Shown here one piece after another: positions 8,907 through 17,310 of a stretch of 64,000 nucleotides of DNA (positions are counted from its first letter, which is position 1; each line of letters starts with the position of its first letter). The stretch is from NCBI RefSeq assembly GCF_001425385.1, contig NZ_LMQO01000004.1:310001-374000 (forward strand). Reading direction: 5' to 3'. The translations under genes and the position numbers were made by a program. The notes beneath the pieces were generated by a model. The model was not told where the DNA came from. It saw nothing but the letters and a program-made list of their open reading frames with translations, and made no database searches. This stretch comes from Sphingomonas sp. Leaf407. Lineage in GTDB: Bacteria > Pseudomonadota > Alphaproteobacteria > Sphingomonadales > Sphingomonadaceae.

Positions 8907-9482
8907 ATGCGTACCCCGATCCTTGCCGCGCTGGTCGCGGCCGTGACCCTGCCGGTGATGGGCGCCGCCCCGGCGATGGCGCAGACGCCGCGTCAGGAAT
9001 ATCGCGAGGACCTGCGCGATGCGCGGCGCGACTATCGCCGTGACGTCCGCCGGGCGGATTCGCCACGCGACGTGCGCGAGGCACGCCGCGAGTATCGCGA
9101 CGACGTGCGCGATGCCCGCCGCGACCTGCGCGACGACCGGCGTGATGGGCAGCGCGATTGGCGCCAGTATCGCAACTATAACTACAACCGGTTCGAGGGC
9201 GGGCAGAACCGCTATTTCGCCGACCGTTATTATCGCGACGGCCGCTATTATCAGCCGCGTTCGCTGTCGCGCAACGACCGGGTCTATCGCGGGCAGAACG
9301 GCCGCTACTACTGCCGCCGCAGCGACGGGACGACCGGCCTCATCATCGGCGGTCTGGGCGGCGGCGTCCTCGGCAACGTGATCGCGGGTGGTGATTCGCG
9401 GCTGCTCGGCACGCTGCTCGGCGGGGCGGGCGGAGCGCTGCTCGGCCGGTCGGTCGATCGCCAGCAGGTGGTCTGCCGCTGA
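8907..9482 (+). CDS. exported glycine-zipper 2TM protein with Arg/Asp repeats
   Basis: The 191-residue protein has a clear signal peptide ending AMAQ, then about 60 residues of alternating charge with repeated YR-D-DLRDARRD-type units, then a Tyr/Arg/Asn-rich stretch. The C-terminus is a glycine zipper (GLIIGGLGGGVLGNVIAGG) as in Rickettsia 17-kDa-antigen-like envelope proteins. It probably sits in or on the outer membrane. A stem with arms TGAACGG/CCGTTCA lies upstream at about 8822-8846. No enzymatic motif is seen. Two Cys occur in the mature part, one of them near the extreme C-terminus. Confidence 0.8.
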   Translation: MRTPILAALVAAVTLPVMGAAPAMAQTPRQEYREDLRDARRDYRRDVRRADSPRDVREARREYRDDVRDARRDLRDDRRDGQRDWRQYRNYNYNRFEGGQNRYFADRYYRDGRYYQPRSLSRNDRVYRGQNGRYYCRRSDGTTGLIIGGLGGGVLGNVIAGGDSRLLGTLLGGAGGALLGRSVDRQQVVCR

Positions 9483-9508
9483 TGTGCGATCCGGTGTAAC
9501 CGGATCGG

Positions 9509-9590
9509 GCGGTGCCGGCCCGCTCCCCCTCCCCGCCACCCAGTCAGGATACGCTGTGGGTGGCGGGGAGGGGGAGCGGGCCGGCACCGC
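9509..9590. repeat. 34-bp perfect inverted repeat (large hairpin)
   Basis: Arms 9509-9542 and 9557-9590 are perfectly complementary over 34 bp with a 14-nt loop. The arm is pyrimidine-rich on the left (GGCCCGCTCCCCCTCCCC core). It lies between convergent genes and could act as a bidirectional mRNA stopper, although no U-tract follows. A related copy is at 51129-51210. A smaller hairpin GATCCGG-TGTAA-CCGGATC precedes it at 9488-9506. Confidence 0.85.
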
Positions 9591-9611
9591 AGCCGCGTGA
9601 GCGGCTCAACC

Positions 9612-10511
9612 CTAAAGGCTTTCCGGGGCGGCCTTGCGCCGCCCCGGCAAACCGCCGACGACATAGACCGCGAGGCCTGCCCAGATCAGTGCGAAACAGG
9701 CCATGCGGACCGGGGTCAGCACCTCGCCGAACACGGTGATCGCCAAGGCGAACTGGATCGAGGGGGCGAGGAACTGCAACATGCCCATCGTCGCTAGGCG
9801 CAGGCGGCGCGCGGCGGCGGCGAACAGCAGCAGCGGCGCGGTCGTCACCGCGCCCGCCAGCACCAGCAGACCGGCCATGCCCCGACCCGATTCGAACGCC
9901 AGCGGTTCGCCGTGCCCGAGCCACAGTAGATAGCCGAGCGCGACGGGGGCGAGCAATGTCGTCTCCACCATCAGCCCTTCCAGTGCGCCGACCGACACCG
10001 TTTTGCGGATCAGGCCGTAGAGCGCGAAGCTGACCGCGAGGCTGAGGCTGATGCCGAGTGCCGCCAGCGACGATCCGGCGGCGAACAGCGCGACGCCGGC
10101 CCCGGACAGCGCGATCGCCACCGCCTGTACCCGGTTCATCCGTTCGCCGAGCAGCAGGACGCCCAAGAGGACGTTGAGCAGCGGATTGAGAAAATAGGCG
10201 AGGCTGGCCGCCAGTACCTGTCCGTGCAGCACCGCCCAGACATAGACCAGCCAGTTGATCGCGATGAAGCCGGCGCTGGCGATGAGGTTGAGCAGCGCGC
10301 GGCGGTCGGCGAAGGCGTGGCGGAGGGCCGCGCCGCGCCGGGTGGCGACGACCAGCGCCGCAACGAGCAGCGCCGACCACAGCACGCGCTGCGCGACGAT
10401 CTCGCCCGCGTCGATCGGTCCCAGCAGCTTGAAATACAGGGGCAGCAGGCCCCACAGCACATAGGCGCCGACGCCGAACGCCAGCCCGCGCCGGTCCGCG
10501 CCTTCGGTCAT
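9612..10511 (-). CDS. rarD: EamA family transporter RarD
   Basis: The 299-residue protein has ten predicted membrane segments in two EamA halves. RarD-specific features are the N-terminal GVGAYVLWGLLPLYFKLL and the NWLVYVWAV segment. It is an inner-membrane drug/metabolite-superfamily permease; the native substrate of RarD is not established (E. coli rarD is linked only loosely to chloramphenicol sensitivity). It starts 4 nt after the stop of the small membrane gene at 10516, so the two form an operon. Confidence 0.9.
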   Translation of the reverse strand: MTEGADRRGLAFGVGAYVLWGLLPLYFKLLGPIDAGEIVAQRVLWSALLVAALVVATRRGAALRHAFADRRALLNLIASAGFIAINWLVYVWAVLHGQVLAASLAYFLNPLLNVLLGVLLLGERMNRVQAVAIALSGAGVALFAAGSSLAALGISLSLAVSFALYGLIRKTVSVGALEGLMVETTLLAPVALGYLLWLGHGEPLAFESGRGMAGLLVLAGAVTTAPLLLFAAAARRLRLATMGMLQFLAPSIQFALAITVFGEVLTPVRMACFALIWAGLAVYVVGGLPGRRKAAPESL

Positions 10512-10515
10512 CCGC

Positions 10516-10737
10516 TCAGATCAGACCGCCGGTCAGGAACAGGCGCAGACCGCTGACGAGCAGGATCACGAGGTTGAGATTGCGTCCCGAAGTGCGCGAC
10601 GACAGCAGCCCGACGACGAAGCCGACCAGCGCGATCGGAAACACGATCCAGTTGAGCAGCGAGATGACCGGAAGCAGCGCGGGAATGGCGAAGACCAGCG
10701 CGATGAGGCCGATGACGATCGAGACGATGTTCAACAT
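10516..10737 (-). CDS. small two- to three-helix membrane protein
   Basis: This 73-residue, almost wholly hydrophobic protein has segments at about 4-24, 26-45 and 55-70, with SSRTSGRN as the only polar loop. It precedes rarD by 4 nt and is probably cotranscribed with it. No family is recognised with confidence. The upstream ribosome site is weak, so the exact start is less certain. Confidence 0.65.
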   Translation of the reverse strand: MLNIVSIVIGLIALVFAIPALLPVISLLNWIVFPIALVGFVVGLLSSRTSGRNLNLVILLVSGLRLFLTGGLI

Positions 10738-10869
10738 GTCCCGGACATGGTCACTTTCGCGCCCGAGAGCAATGGCGCGGGCGTGTTTTCCCGGCCATGA
10801 CGACCCGGTCGACGCGATCTTAATCCTTCGGGATCAAGGTGCCGCGTCCTGTCCGGGAGCTTGCCGTCG

Positions 10870-11583
10870 ATGATCCGCCCTGCCCTGTTCGTTCCGGCCC
10901 TGCTGCTGCTTGCAGGGTGCGGGGGTGCGAAAGACGCGAACCCCAATCTCGACACGCTCGACGCCGAACTGACGCAGGCGAACGCGCCCGACCCGGCGGT
11001 GACGGCGGCGTTGCAGGACCAGATCATGGTCGATCCGACGCTGGCGGCGCAGGCCAATGGCGATGCGGTGCGGCCGCCCGACCGGCCCTATGCGGCGCCG
11101 ATCCCCGCGCCCACCGTCGCGGCGGGCAGCACCGCGACCAATGAAACGCTGCAATCAGCGCCGGCGGCGGGGGATTGCCCGTCGTGCAAGGGCGGGCGCG
11201 AGGCGCTGACGCTGGGCGAGCTGGCCGCCGTGCAGCAGGGCGGCAACCGCCAGTGCGCGAGCAAGGTCGGCTATTCGGCGGGATGGGCAACGCGACTGCC
11301 CGCCGCCTTCGCGCTGCATCCCGACGCGCGGGTGACGGAGGCGGCGGGGACCGATGCCGATGGCTGCCGGCTGCGCATCGTCAGCTTCGTGATCGCGCAG
11401 CCGATCGGGCGGGTGGTCGACTGGTATTACACCCGCGCCAAGGGGGGCGGCTATTCTACCGAGCATCAGGCCGACGGCGAGCAGCATGTGCTGGGCGGCA
11501 CGCGCGGGCCGGCGGCCTATGCGGTGTTCCTGTCGCCCGAGGGGCGCGGCACGTCGGTCGATCTGGTCGTCGACGGCGGCTGA
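10870..11583 (+). CDS. hypothetical lipoprotein
   Basis: The 237-residue product has a short signal peptide and lipobox LLAGC (Cys about 16). The first half is low-complexity and Ala/Pro/Thr rich. The second half is a compact domain with paired cysteines (DCPSC and RQCASKVGYSAGW), then DGCRLRIVSFV and VVDWYYTRAKGGGYS. A predicted sorting signal suggests outer-membrane anchoring. I do not recognise the domain. ATG 10870 is used because the upstream TTG adds three residues without improving the signal peptide. Confidence 0.7.
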   Translation: MIRPALFVPALLLLAGCGGAKDANPNLDTLDAELTQANAPDPAVTAALQDQIMVDPTLAAQANGDAVRPPDRPYAAPIPAPTVAAGSTATNETLQSAPAAGDCPSCKGGREALTLGELAAVQQGGNRQCASKVGYSAGWATRLPAAFALHPDARVTEAAGTDADGCRLRIVSFVIAQPIGRVVDWYYTRAKGGGYSTEHQADGEQHVLGGTRGPAAYAVFLSPEGRGTSVDLVVDGG

Positions 11584-11632
11584 TCTTTACGGGGCGGTCG
11601 ACGCTCCCCATGTCGTTTCGCAGGGGGAACTT

Positions 11633-12154
11633 ATGCTGACGACGACTGCCGCCTTCTCCATTGGTCTGCTGGTGTTGCTGCGCTGGCCGGGGTTGCCGAT
11701 CGCCGGGTGGCTGGCGGCGTTGCTGGTCGTGCCAGTCGCGCGGTTCCTGAACGGATTGACGATCGGTCACTGGCTGCTGGCGCTGATGCTGTCGGCCGGG
11801 GTCGGGGCGGTGGCGTGGATGGGCGGCGACATGATTATCGTGTCGGCGCTGGCCAGCCCGGAAATCCTCGCCTTCCTTGCGGTGGTCGATACCGCCGCGC
11901 TGATCGATGCCGCGCTGGCGGCGATGGCGCTGGCGGGCGCGGCACGGGGGCTGTCGCTGCGCCATTGGGTCGGCCGGCGGTTCGGCGTCCGCCGGCTCCG
12001 CGCACGGCGGACGCGGCGGGTGGCGCGCAAGGCCGCCGCCAATGATGACGACCCGGCGGGGGCGGGCGGGGTTCGATCCAGCGACCTTGCAACGAGTGTC
12101 ATTCCGGCGAAGGCTGGGATCTCGTGGGGCGAGTGCGCGACGAGAGCCGCTTGA
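11633..12154 (+). CDS. hypothetical membrane protein with a repeat-derived C-terminus
   Basis: A 173-residue protein starts at ATG 11633 with AGGGGG just upstream. About five hydrophobic segments occupy residues 1-115, followed by a very basic tail of Arg-rich repeats (RRFGVRRLRARRTRR). The last ~20 residues, including SVIPAKAGIS, are encoded by the palindromic element at 12098-12178, so the ancestral stop was probably lost or lay further upstream. No function is recognised. Confidence 0.6.
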   Translation: MLTTTAAFSIGLLVLLRWPGLPIAGWLAALLVVPVARFLNGLTIGHWLLALMLSAGVGAVAWMGGDMIIVSALASPEILAFLAVVDTAALIDAALAAMALAGAARGLSLRHWVGRRFGVRRLRARRTRRVARKAAANDDDPAGAGGVRSSDLATSVIPAKAGISWGECATRAA

Positions 12155-12178
12155 GGCTCCAGCCTTCGTTGGGGCGAC
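12098..12178. repeat. palindromic repeat, family A
   Basis: The arms read GTCATTCCGGCGAAGGCTGG and CCAGCCTTCGTTGGGGCGAC. The same element, including the inner GCGAC-GAGCCGCT sequence, occurs at 42001-42081. The left arm forms the 3' end of the upstream coding sequence. Confidence 0.8.
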
Positions 12179-12202
12179 GTTCCCGGTTAGGCGGATGAAG
12201 TC

Positions 12203-12456
12203 CTAGGGCCGATCGACATTTAGCCAGACGATGGCGCTTGGCGGCTCCCCTCCCTGACAAGGGAGGGGTTTGGGGGTGGGTGGGCCGGTTGTGGAGCGCT
12301 ACCGTTTCCTCTCGGGCCGACCCACCCCCAGCCCAGTTTCGGGTGAACAGTGCCCCGCACTGTTCAGGTCATGCCGGGGGCATGACCGACCCGAAACTCT
12401 TGTCAGGGAGGGGAGCAGATTGGGAAGCCATTTCGTTGAATGTCGATCGGCCCTAG
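12203..12456. repeat. 254-bp unit bounded by perfect 18-bp inverted repeats
   Basis: CTAGGGCCGATCGACATT at 12203-12220 is exactly inverted at 12439-12456. The pair encloses a complete family B element (12245-12415). Apart from that element there is no gene inside. It resembles a small non-autonomous element with terminal inverted repeats, but I see no target-site duplication. Confidence 0.65.
12245..12415. repeat. palindromic repeat, family B
   Basis: The outer arms carry CTCCCTGACAAGGGAG-type sequence and its inverse (TTGTCAGGGAGGGGAG). Inside are a GGGGGTGGGTGGGCC stretch and its inverse, and here an extra palindromic insertion (12340-12395) with CATGCCGGGGGCATG. Related copies are at 24996-25104 and 39413-39523. 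Confidence 0.8.
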
Positions 12457-12490
12457 AGTGGATCGACCTTCGGCCGATGCCATGCCTTTT

Positions 12491-12584
12491 GTCGTTCCCG
12501 CGCGGGCGGGAACCCATAGACGCAGCGGGCTTGGCTCGATCACCGGCGTCGGCGTGTATGGATCCCCGCCTGCGCGGGGATGAC
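12491..12584. repeat. palindromic repeat, family C
   Basis: The left arm GTTCCCGCGCGGGCGGGAAC and right arm ATCCCCGCCTGCGCGGGGAT flank a loop containing CATAGACGCA and GGCGTGTATGGAT. Similar flanks (GGATCGACCTTC before, CCAAATT-like after) make the whole unit close to the copy at 33917. Other copies are at 18681, 28172, 28288 and 37096. Confidence 0.85.
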
Positions 12585-12634
12585 GCAGGGATTTGATGGT
12601 ATATTCCCCTGCCAGAGCCCAATTTCGATCCCGC

Positions 12635-14095
12635 CTAACGCGGCGGCGTGACTGGCACCGGGCCATTGGCGCCCGCTTTGAGCAACTGGTCGCCGCCCAA
12701 GGTGCGGTAGAGCGTCACCCGGTTCTGCGCCGTGACCAGTTGCGTCGCGACCAGCCGGCGTTGCGCGGTGTAATAGGACCGCTGCGCATCGAGGCTGGTG
12801 AGAAAGGTGTCGATCCCGCCGCGATAGCGCGCTTCGGTCAGGCGGAACGTGTCCTGCGCCGCCGATACGTTGACGCGGTCGGCGCGGGTCTGTTCGGCGA
12901 TCGTGCCTTGGCGGGCGAGCGCGTCGGACACTTCCTGAAACGCGGTCTGGATGGTGCGTTCGTAGGTGGCGAGGAGCGCGTCGCGCTGTGCGGTGCTGAA
13001 CTCTACGCCGGCGCGGGCCGCCCCTGCCCGGAAGATCGGGTAGCTGAGCGAGGGGGCCGCCGAATAGCTGAACGCGCCGCCGGTAAACAGCGTGCGCAGC
13101 GCGTCGCTGGCGAAGCCGACGAGGCCGGTCAGCGACAGGCGCGGGAACAGCGCGGCGCGCGCCGCGCCGATGTCGGCATTGGCGGCGAGCAGTTCGTACT
13201 CGGCCTGCACCACATCGGGGCGGCGCAGCAAGATCCCCGAATCGATGCCGGCGGGCAGATCGGCGATGGTCGGCAGGACGGCATCGATCGACGGCGGGAG
13301 CAGCGCGGGATCGACCGGGCTGCCGAGCAGCAGTTGCAGCGCGTTGACGTCCTGCGCCAGTTGCGTGCGCTGTTCGGCGAGGTCGCTCTGCGCGGTGGCG
13401 AGGATCTGTTCGGCCTGGCGCAGATCGGTGCGCGGGGCGACGCCGCCCTGCAACCGGGCGCGGGTGAGCGTGACGCTGCGCGTGGCGCTGGCCGCCGTCG
13501 CCTCGGCGATGGTCATCAGGCTGCGGTCGGCGCCATAGGATGCCCATGCCTCGGCGATGTCGCCGACAAGGGTCAGGCGGGTAGCGCGGGCGCCGGCTTC
13601 GGTCGCGAAATAGCGGTTCTGTTCGGCCTGCGTCAGCGAACGGATGCGGCCGAACAGGTCGAGTTCGAACGCGGTCGCGCCGAGGTCGAGCGCGAAGCTG
13701 CTGGGCGAACCGCCGCCGTTGACGACGGTGCCGGTGCCCGACGTGGTCGTGGCCCCCGCGCCGGTGCCGCGATAGCTGTAACGCGCCGAGGCATCGACCT
13801 GTGGGAACAGGTCGGCGCGCTGGATGCGATATTGCGCGCGGGCAGCGCGGATGTTGGCGGCGGCGATGCGAAGATCGCGGTTGTTGACCAGCGCCTGTTC
13901 CACCAGCGTCCGCAGGCGGCGATCGGTGAACACCTGCTGGAAGTTCAGCGCGGGCAGGCCCGCCTCGCGCTGGCGCAGATAGGCGTCGCCGACCGGCCAT
14001 GACGGCGGCACGACGGCGGTCGGCCGTTCATAGGCCGGGGTCATCGAACAGCCGGCGAGGCATGCCGCAATCAACGGCAGGGCGGGGCGCTTCAT
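12635..14095 (-). CDS. outer membrane channel of an RND efflux system (OprM/NodT type)
   Basis: The 486-residue TolC-family lipoprotein has lipobox LAGCS near residue 16. It has two outer-membrane-factor repeats rich in long amphipathic helices, with typical segments NNRDLRIAAANIRAARAQYR and RPDVVQAEYELLAANADIGAARA split across the repeats. It forms the trimeric exit duct for the pump encoded upstream. Its ATG overlaps the pump stop codon (ATGA), making it the last gene of a three-gene operon. Substrates cannot be read from the sequence. Confidence 0.93.
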   Translation of the reverse strand: MKRPALPLIAACLAGCSMTPAYERPTAVVPPSWPVGDAYLRQREAGLPALNFQQVFTDRRLRTLVEQALVNNRDLRIAAANIRAARAQYRIQRADLFPQVDASARYSYRGTGAGATTTSGTGTVVNGGGSPSSFALDLGATAFELDLFGRIRSLTQAEQNRYFATEAGARATRLTLVGDIAEAWASYGADRSLMTIAEATAASATRSVTLTRARLQGGVAPRTDLRQAEQILATAQSDLAEQRTQLAQDVNALQLLLGSPVDPALLPPSIDAVLPTIADLPAGIDSGILLRRPDVVQAEYELLAANADIGAARAALFPRLSLTGLVGFASDALRTLFTGGAFSYSAAPSLSYPIFRAGAARAGVEFSTAQRDALLATYERTIQTAFQEVSDALARQGTIAEQTRADRVNVSAAQDTFRLTEARYRGGIDTFLTSLDAQRSYYTAQRRLVATQLVTAQNRVTLYRTLGGDQLLKAGANGPVPVTPPR

Positions 14096-17000
14096 GCCGT
14101 GGCCTCCTTGCGCCCGAACCCGCGCAAACCGCGCCGCACCAGCACGAAGAACAGCGGGATGTAGAAGATGGCGAAGATGGTCGCGGTCAGCATGCCGCCG
14201 ATGACGGCGGTGCCGATCGCGATGCGGCTGTTGGCCCCCGCCCCGGTCGAAAGTGCCAGCGGCAGCACGCCGAAGATGAAGGCGAGGCTGGTCATCAGGA
14301 TCGGGCGCAGGCGGATGCGCGCCGCCTGCATTGCCGCATCGAACACGCTCGCGCCCTTGCGTTCGGCCTGTTCGGCGAATTCGATCATCAGGATCGCGTT
14401 CTTGGCGGCCAGCCCCATCGTCGTCAGCAATCCGATCTGGAGATACACGTCGTTCTCGAGGCCCCGGAGCGTGACGAAGGCGATCGCGCCGATCAGCCCG
14501 AGCGGGATGACGAGCAGCACCGCGACCGGGATCGACCAGCTTTCATACAACGCCGCCAGACACAGGAACACGACGAGGATCGACAGGCCGTAGAGCAACG
14601 GCGCCTGTCCCGACGACAGCCGTTCCTGAAACGACAGGCCCGACCATGCGACGCTGGTGCCCGGGATCTGCCCGGCGAGTTCGGCAATGCGCTCCATCGC
14701 CTCGCCCGAGCTGACGCCCGAGGCCGCCTGTCCCTGGAATTCGAACGAGGGCAGTCCCTGAAAGCGCGACAATGTGGTCGGCGCGACGGTCCAGCCGGTG
14801 CGCGAGAAGGAGGAGAAGGGCACCATCTGCCCGTCGCTGCCGCGCACGAACCATTGCGACAGGTCGGCGGGTTCGGAGCGATAGGGCGCGTCGCCCTGCA
14901 CGAACACGCGCTTCACCCGGCCACGATCGATGAAGTCGTTGACGTAGCGTCCGCCCCATGCGGTCGACAGCGTGTTGTTGACGTCGCCCTGGGTCAGCCC
15001 GAGTGTGGACAAGCGCTGCTGGTCGATGTCGACGTTCAGCGTCGCGATGTCGGGCAATTCGGACAGGCGCACCCCGGTCAGCATCGGATCGGCGCTGGCG
15101 GCGGCGAGCAGATTGTCGCGCGCCTCGGCGAACTGCGCCGCGCTCATGCCGCCGGCGTTCTGGAGCTGCATGGTGAAGCCGTTGGCCTGCCCCAGACCGC
15201 GTACGGCGGGGGGCAGCAGCGCGAAGACCTGCGCGTCGCGGAAACCGCGGAAGGCGGCGGAAGCGCGGTCGACGATCGCGTCGGCGCCATTGTCCTTGCC
15301 CTTGCGCTGCGACCAGTCGGTGAAGTTGATGAACCCCTGCCCCGTGTTCTGCCCCGACGCGCCGCCCCCGCCACCCCCGGCCACGACCAGCAGGGTGCGG
15401 ACATTGTTCTTTTCATAGGTCAGGAAATATTTCTCGACCTCGCGCTGCACCGCTTCGGTGCGGCCGCGGGTGGAGCCTGCGGGCAACTGGAACCGGATCG
15501 ACGCCGCGCCCTGATCCTCGGTCGGCAGGAACGACGTCGGCAGGCGGAAGAACAGCAGCGCGAGGATGGCGAGGACGCCGGCATAGATCAGCAGATAGAG
15601 CCATTTGCGGTCGATGACGTGGACCACGCCGCGTTCGTATTTGTCGATGCCCTTGTCGAAGCGGCTGTTGAAGCCGTTGCGCAGGCGTTCGCCGACATGC
15701 GCGACGCGCGGCAATTTGCGCTCCAGCCAGCCGCCCTCAAAGCTGCCGTCCTCGCCGCGTTTCTTCTGCTTGAGCAACGTCGCGGTGAGCGCGGGGCTGA
15801 GGATCAGCGCGACGAACACCGACAGCACCATCGCCGCGACGATCGTGACCGAGAATTGCCGGTAGATCACGCCGGTCGACCCGCCGAAGAACGCCATCGG
15901 CAGGAACACCGCCGACAGCACGATCCCGATCGCGACCAGCGCGACCTGGATCTCCTGCATCGACTGGATCGTCGCCTCGCGCGGGGTGAGGTCGGGGTTT
16001 TCCTCCATCAGCCGCTCGACGTTCTCGACCACGACGATCGCGTCGTCGACCAGCAGGCCGATGGCGAGGACGAGGCCGAACAGCGTCAGCGTGTTGATCG
16101 AGAAGCCGGCGAGATAGAACACCGCGAAGGTGCCGAGCAGCACCACCGGCACCGCGATCGTCGGAATGAGCGTCGCGCGCCAGCTTTGCAGGAACACGAA
16201 CATGACGATGACGACGAGGATCACCGCCTCGACCAGCGTCTTGACCACTTCCTCGATCGACAGTTCGATGAAGGCGGTGGTGTCATTGGCATAAGCGAAG
16301 GTCAGGCCGGTGGGGAATTTGGCCGATTGCCGCTCGACCTCGGCCTTGACCAGTTCCGCCGTCTCCAGCGCGTCGGCACCCGGCGCGAGGCTGATGGCGA
16401 GGCCCGCGCCGGGGTGGGCGTTGACCCGGCTCAAGGCCGCGTAATTCTCCTGCCCCAGCTCGATCCGGCCGACGTCGGACAGGCGCACGGTCGCACCGTC
16501 GGGCAACGTTTTCAGGATGATCGCCCGGAACTGCGCCGGGGTCTGGAGGCGCGACTGGGCGGTGACAGTGGCGTTCAGTTGCTGTTCGGGGCCGGAGGGC
16601 TGGCCGCCCAGCTCGCCTGCCGCCACTTCCGTATTCTGGTTCTGGATCGCGGTGATGACGTCGCCGGGCATCAGCGCATAGGAGGCGAGCCGCGACGGAT
16701 CGAGCCAGATGCGCATCGCATATTGCGACCCGAACACGTTGGTCTCCCCCACCCCGTTGATCCGCGCGAGCGGCTCGACGAGGTTCGCCTCCATGAAATC
16801 CGACACGTCGCCGTTGGTGCGTTGATCGGTTTCGTCGAAGATGCCGACGATCATCAGGAAGTCGGGGTTCGATTTGGTGACGCGGATGCCCTGTTGCTGC
16901 ACCTGTTGCGGCAACCGCGACAGCGCCTGCTGCACCTGATTCTGGACCTGCACCTGCGCGATGTCGGGGTCGACGCCCTTGTCGAAAGTGGCGCTGATCG

Positions 17001-17265
17001 TCACCTGTCCGCGCGACGAGCTTTGCGAGCTGAAATAGAGCAGCCCGTCGATGCCGGTGAGCTGTTGTTCGATGATCTGCGTCACCGAATTCTGGATCGT
17101 ATCGGCGTTTGCGCCGGGATAGGTCGCGCGGATGTTGACCTGCGGCGGGGCGACGTCGGGATATTGCGCGATGGGGAGCGACAGGATCGCGCCGATCCCG
17201 GCGAGCATCGTGATGATCGCGATCACCCATGCGAAGATCGGGCGGTCGATGAAGATGCGTGACAT
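14092..17265 (-). CDS. RND efflux pump permease, HAE1 family (AcrB-like)
   Basis: The 1057-residue inner-membrane proton antiporter has the standard length and duplicated topology. It starts MSRIFIDRPIFAWVIAI. The proton-relay Asp pair is in TM4 (GLLVDDAIVVVENVER) and the TM10 Lys is in LAAKNAILMIEFAEQA. The protein should export drugs, solvents or dyes through the adaptor (17311) and the outer membrane channel (12635). No local regulator of TetR or MarR type flanks the operon. The start codon follows a duplicated copy of its own first codons; see 17247-17308. Confidence 0.95.
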   Translation of the reverse strand: MSRIFIDRPIFAWVIAIITMLAGIGAILSLPIAQYPDVAPPQVNIRATYPGANADTIQNSVTQIIEQQLTGIDGLLYFSSQSSSRGQVTISATFDKGVDPDIAQVQVQNQVQQALSRLPQQVQQQGIRVTKSNPDFLMIVGIFDETDQRTNGDVSDFMEANLVEPLARINGVGETNVFGSQYAMRIWLDPSRLASYALMPGDVITAIQNQNTEVAAGELGGQPSGPEQQLNATVTAQSRLQTPAQFRAIILKTLPDGATVRLSDVGRIELGQENYAALSRVNAHPGAGLAISLAPGADALETAELVKAEVERQSAKFPTGLTFAYANDTTAFIELSIEEVVKTLVEAVILVVIVMFVFLQSWRATLIPTIAVPVVLLGTFAVFYLAGFSINTLTLFGLVLAIGLLVDDAIVVVENVERLMEENPDLTPREATIQSMQEIQVALVAIGIVLSAVFLPMAFFGGSTGVIYRQFSVTIVAAMVLSVFVALILSPALTATLLKQKKRGEDGSFEGGWLERKLPRVAHVGERLRNGFNSRFDKGIDKYERGVVHVIDRKWLYLLIYAGVLAILALLFFRLPTSFLPTEDQGAASIRFQLPAGSTRGRTEAVQREVEKYFLTYEKNNVRTLLVVAGGGGGGASGQNTGQGFINFTDWSQRKGKDNGADAIVDRASAAFRGFRDAQVFALLPPAVRGLGQANGFTMQLQNAGGMSAAQFAEARDNLLAAASADPMLTGVRLSELPDIATLNVDIDQQRLSTLGLTQGDVNNTLSTAWGGRYVNDFIDRGRVKRVFVQGDAPYRSEPADLSQWFVRGSDGQMVPFSSFSRTGWTVAPTTLSRFQGLPSFEFQGQAASGVSSGEAMERIAELAGQIPGTSVAWSGLSFQERLSSGQAPLLYGLSILVVFLCLAALYESWSIPVAVLLVIPLGLIGAIAFVTLRGLENDVYLQIGLLTTMGLAAKNAILMIEFAEQAERKGASVFDAAMQAARIRLRPILMTSLAFIFGVLPLALSTGAGANSRIAIGTAVIGGMLTATIFAIFYIPLFFVLVRRGLRGFGRKEATA

Positions 17266-17308
17266 GCGTCAGGCGATCCGGGCCAAGGCGATGAAGATGC
17301 GTGACATG
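17247..17308 (-). repeat. duplicated start region of the RND pump gene (micro-ORF)
   Basis: A 20-nt sequence covering the pump's first codons (17247-17266) is repeated at 17289-17308. The upstream copy opens 3 nt after the adaptor stop (TAA-CCC-ATG) and reads MSRIFIALARIA before TGA, which is followed by CGC and the true ATG. The result is a 12-codon open frame between adaptor and pump that may couple their translation. Confidence 0.75.
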
Positions 17309-17310
17309 GG

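Noticed and set aside
13999..17262. Very long open frame on the plus strand opposite the RND genes
   Set aside because: Its translation is low-complexity, His/Arg/Glu-rich and has no family motif. The opposite strand encodes a complete AcrB-type pump with all expected residues, so this is a GC-driven antisense artefact.
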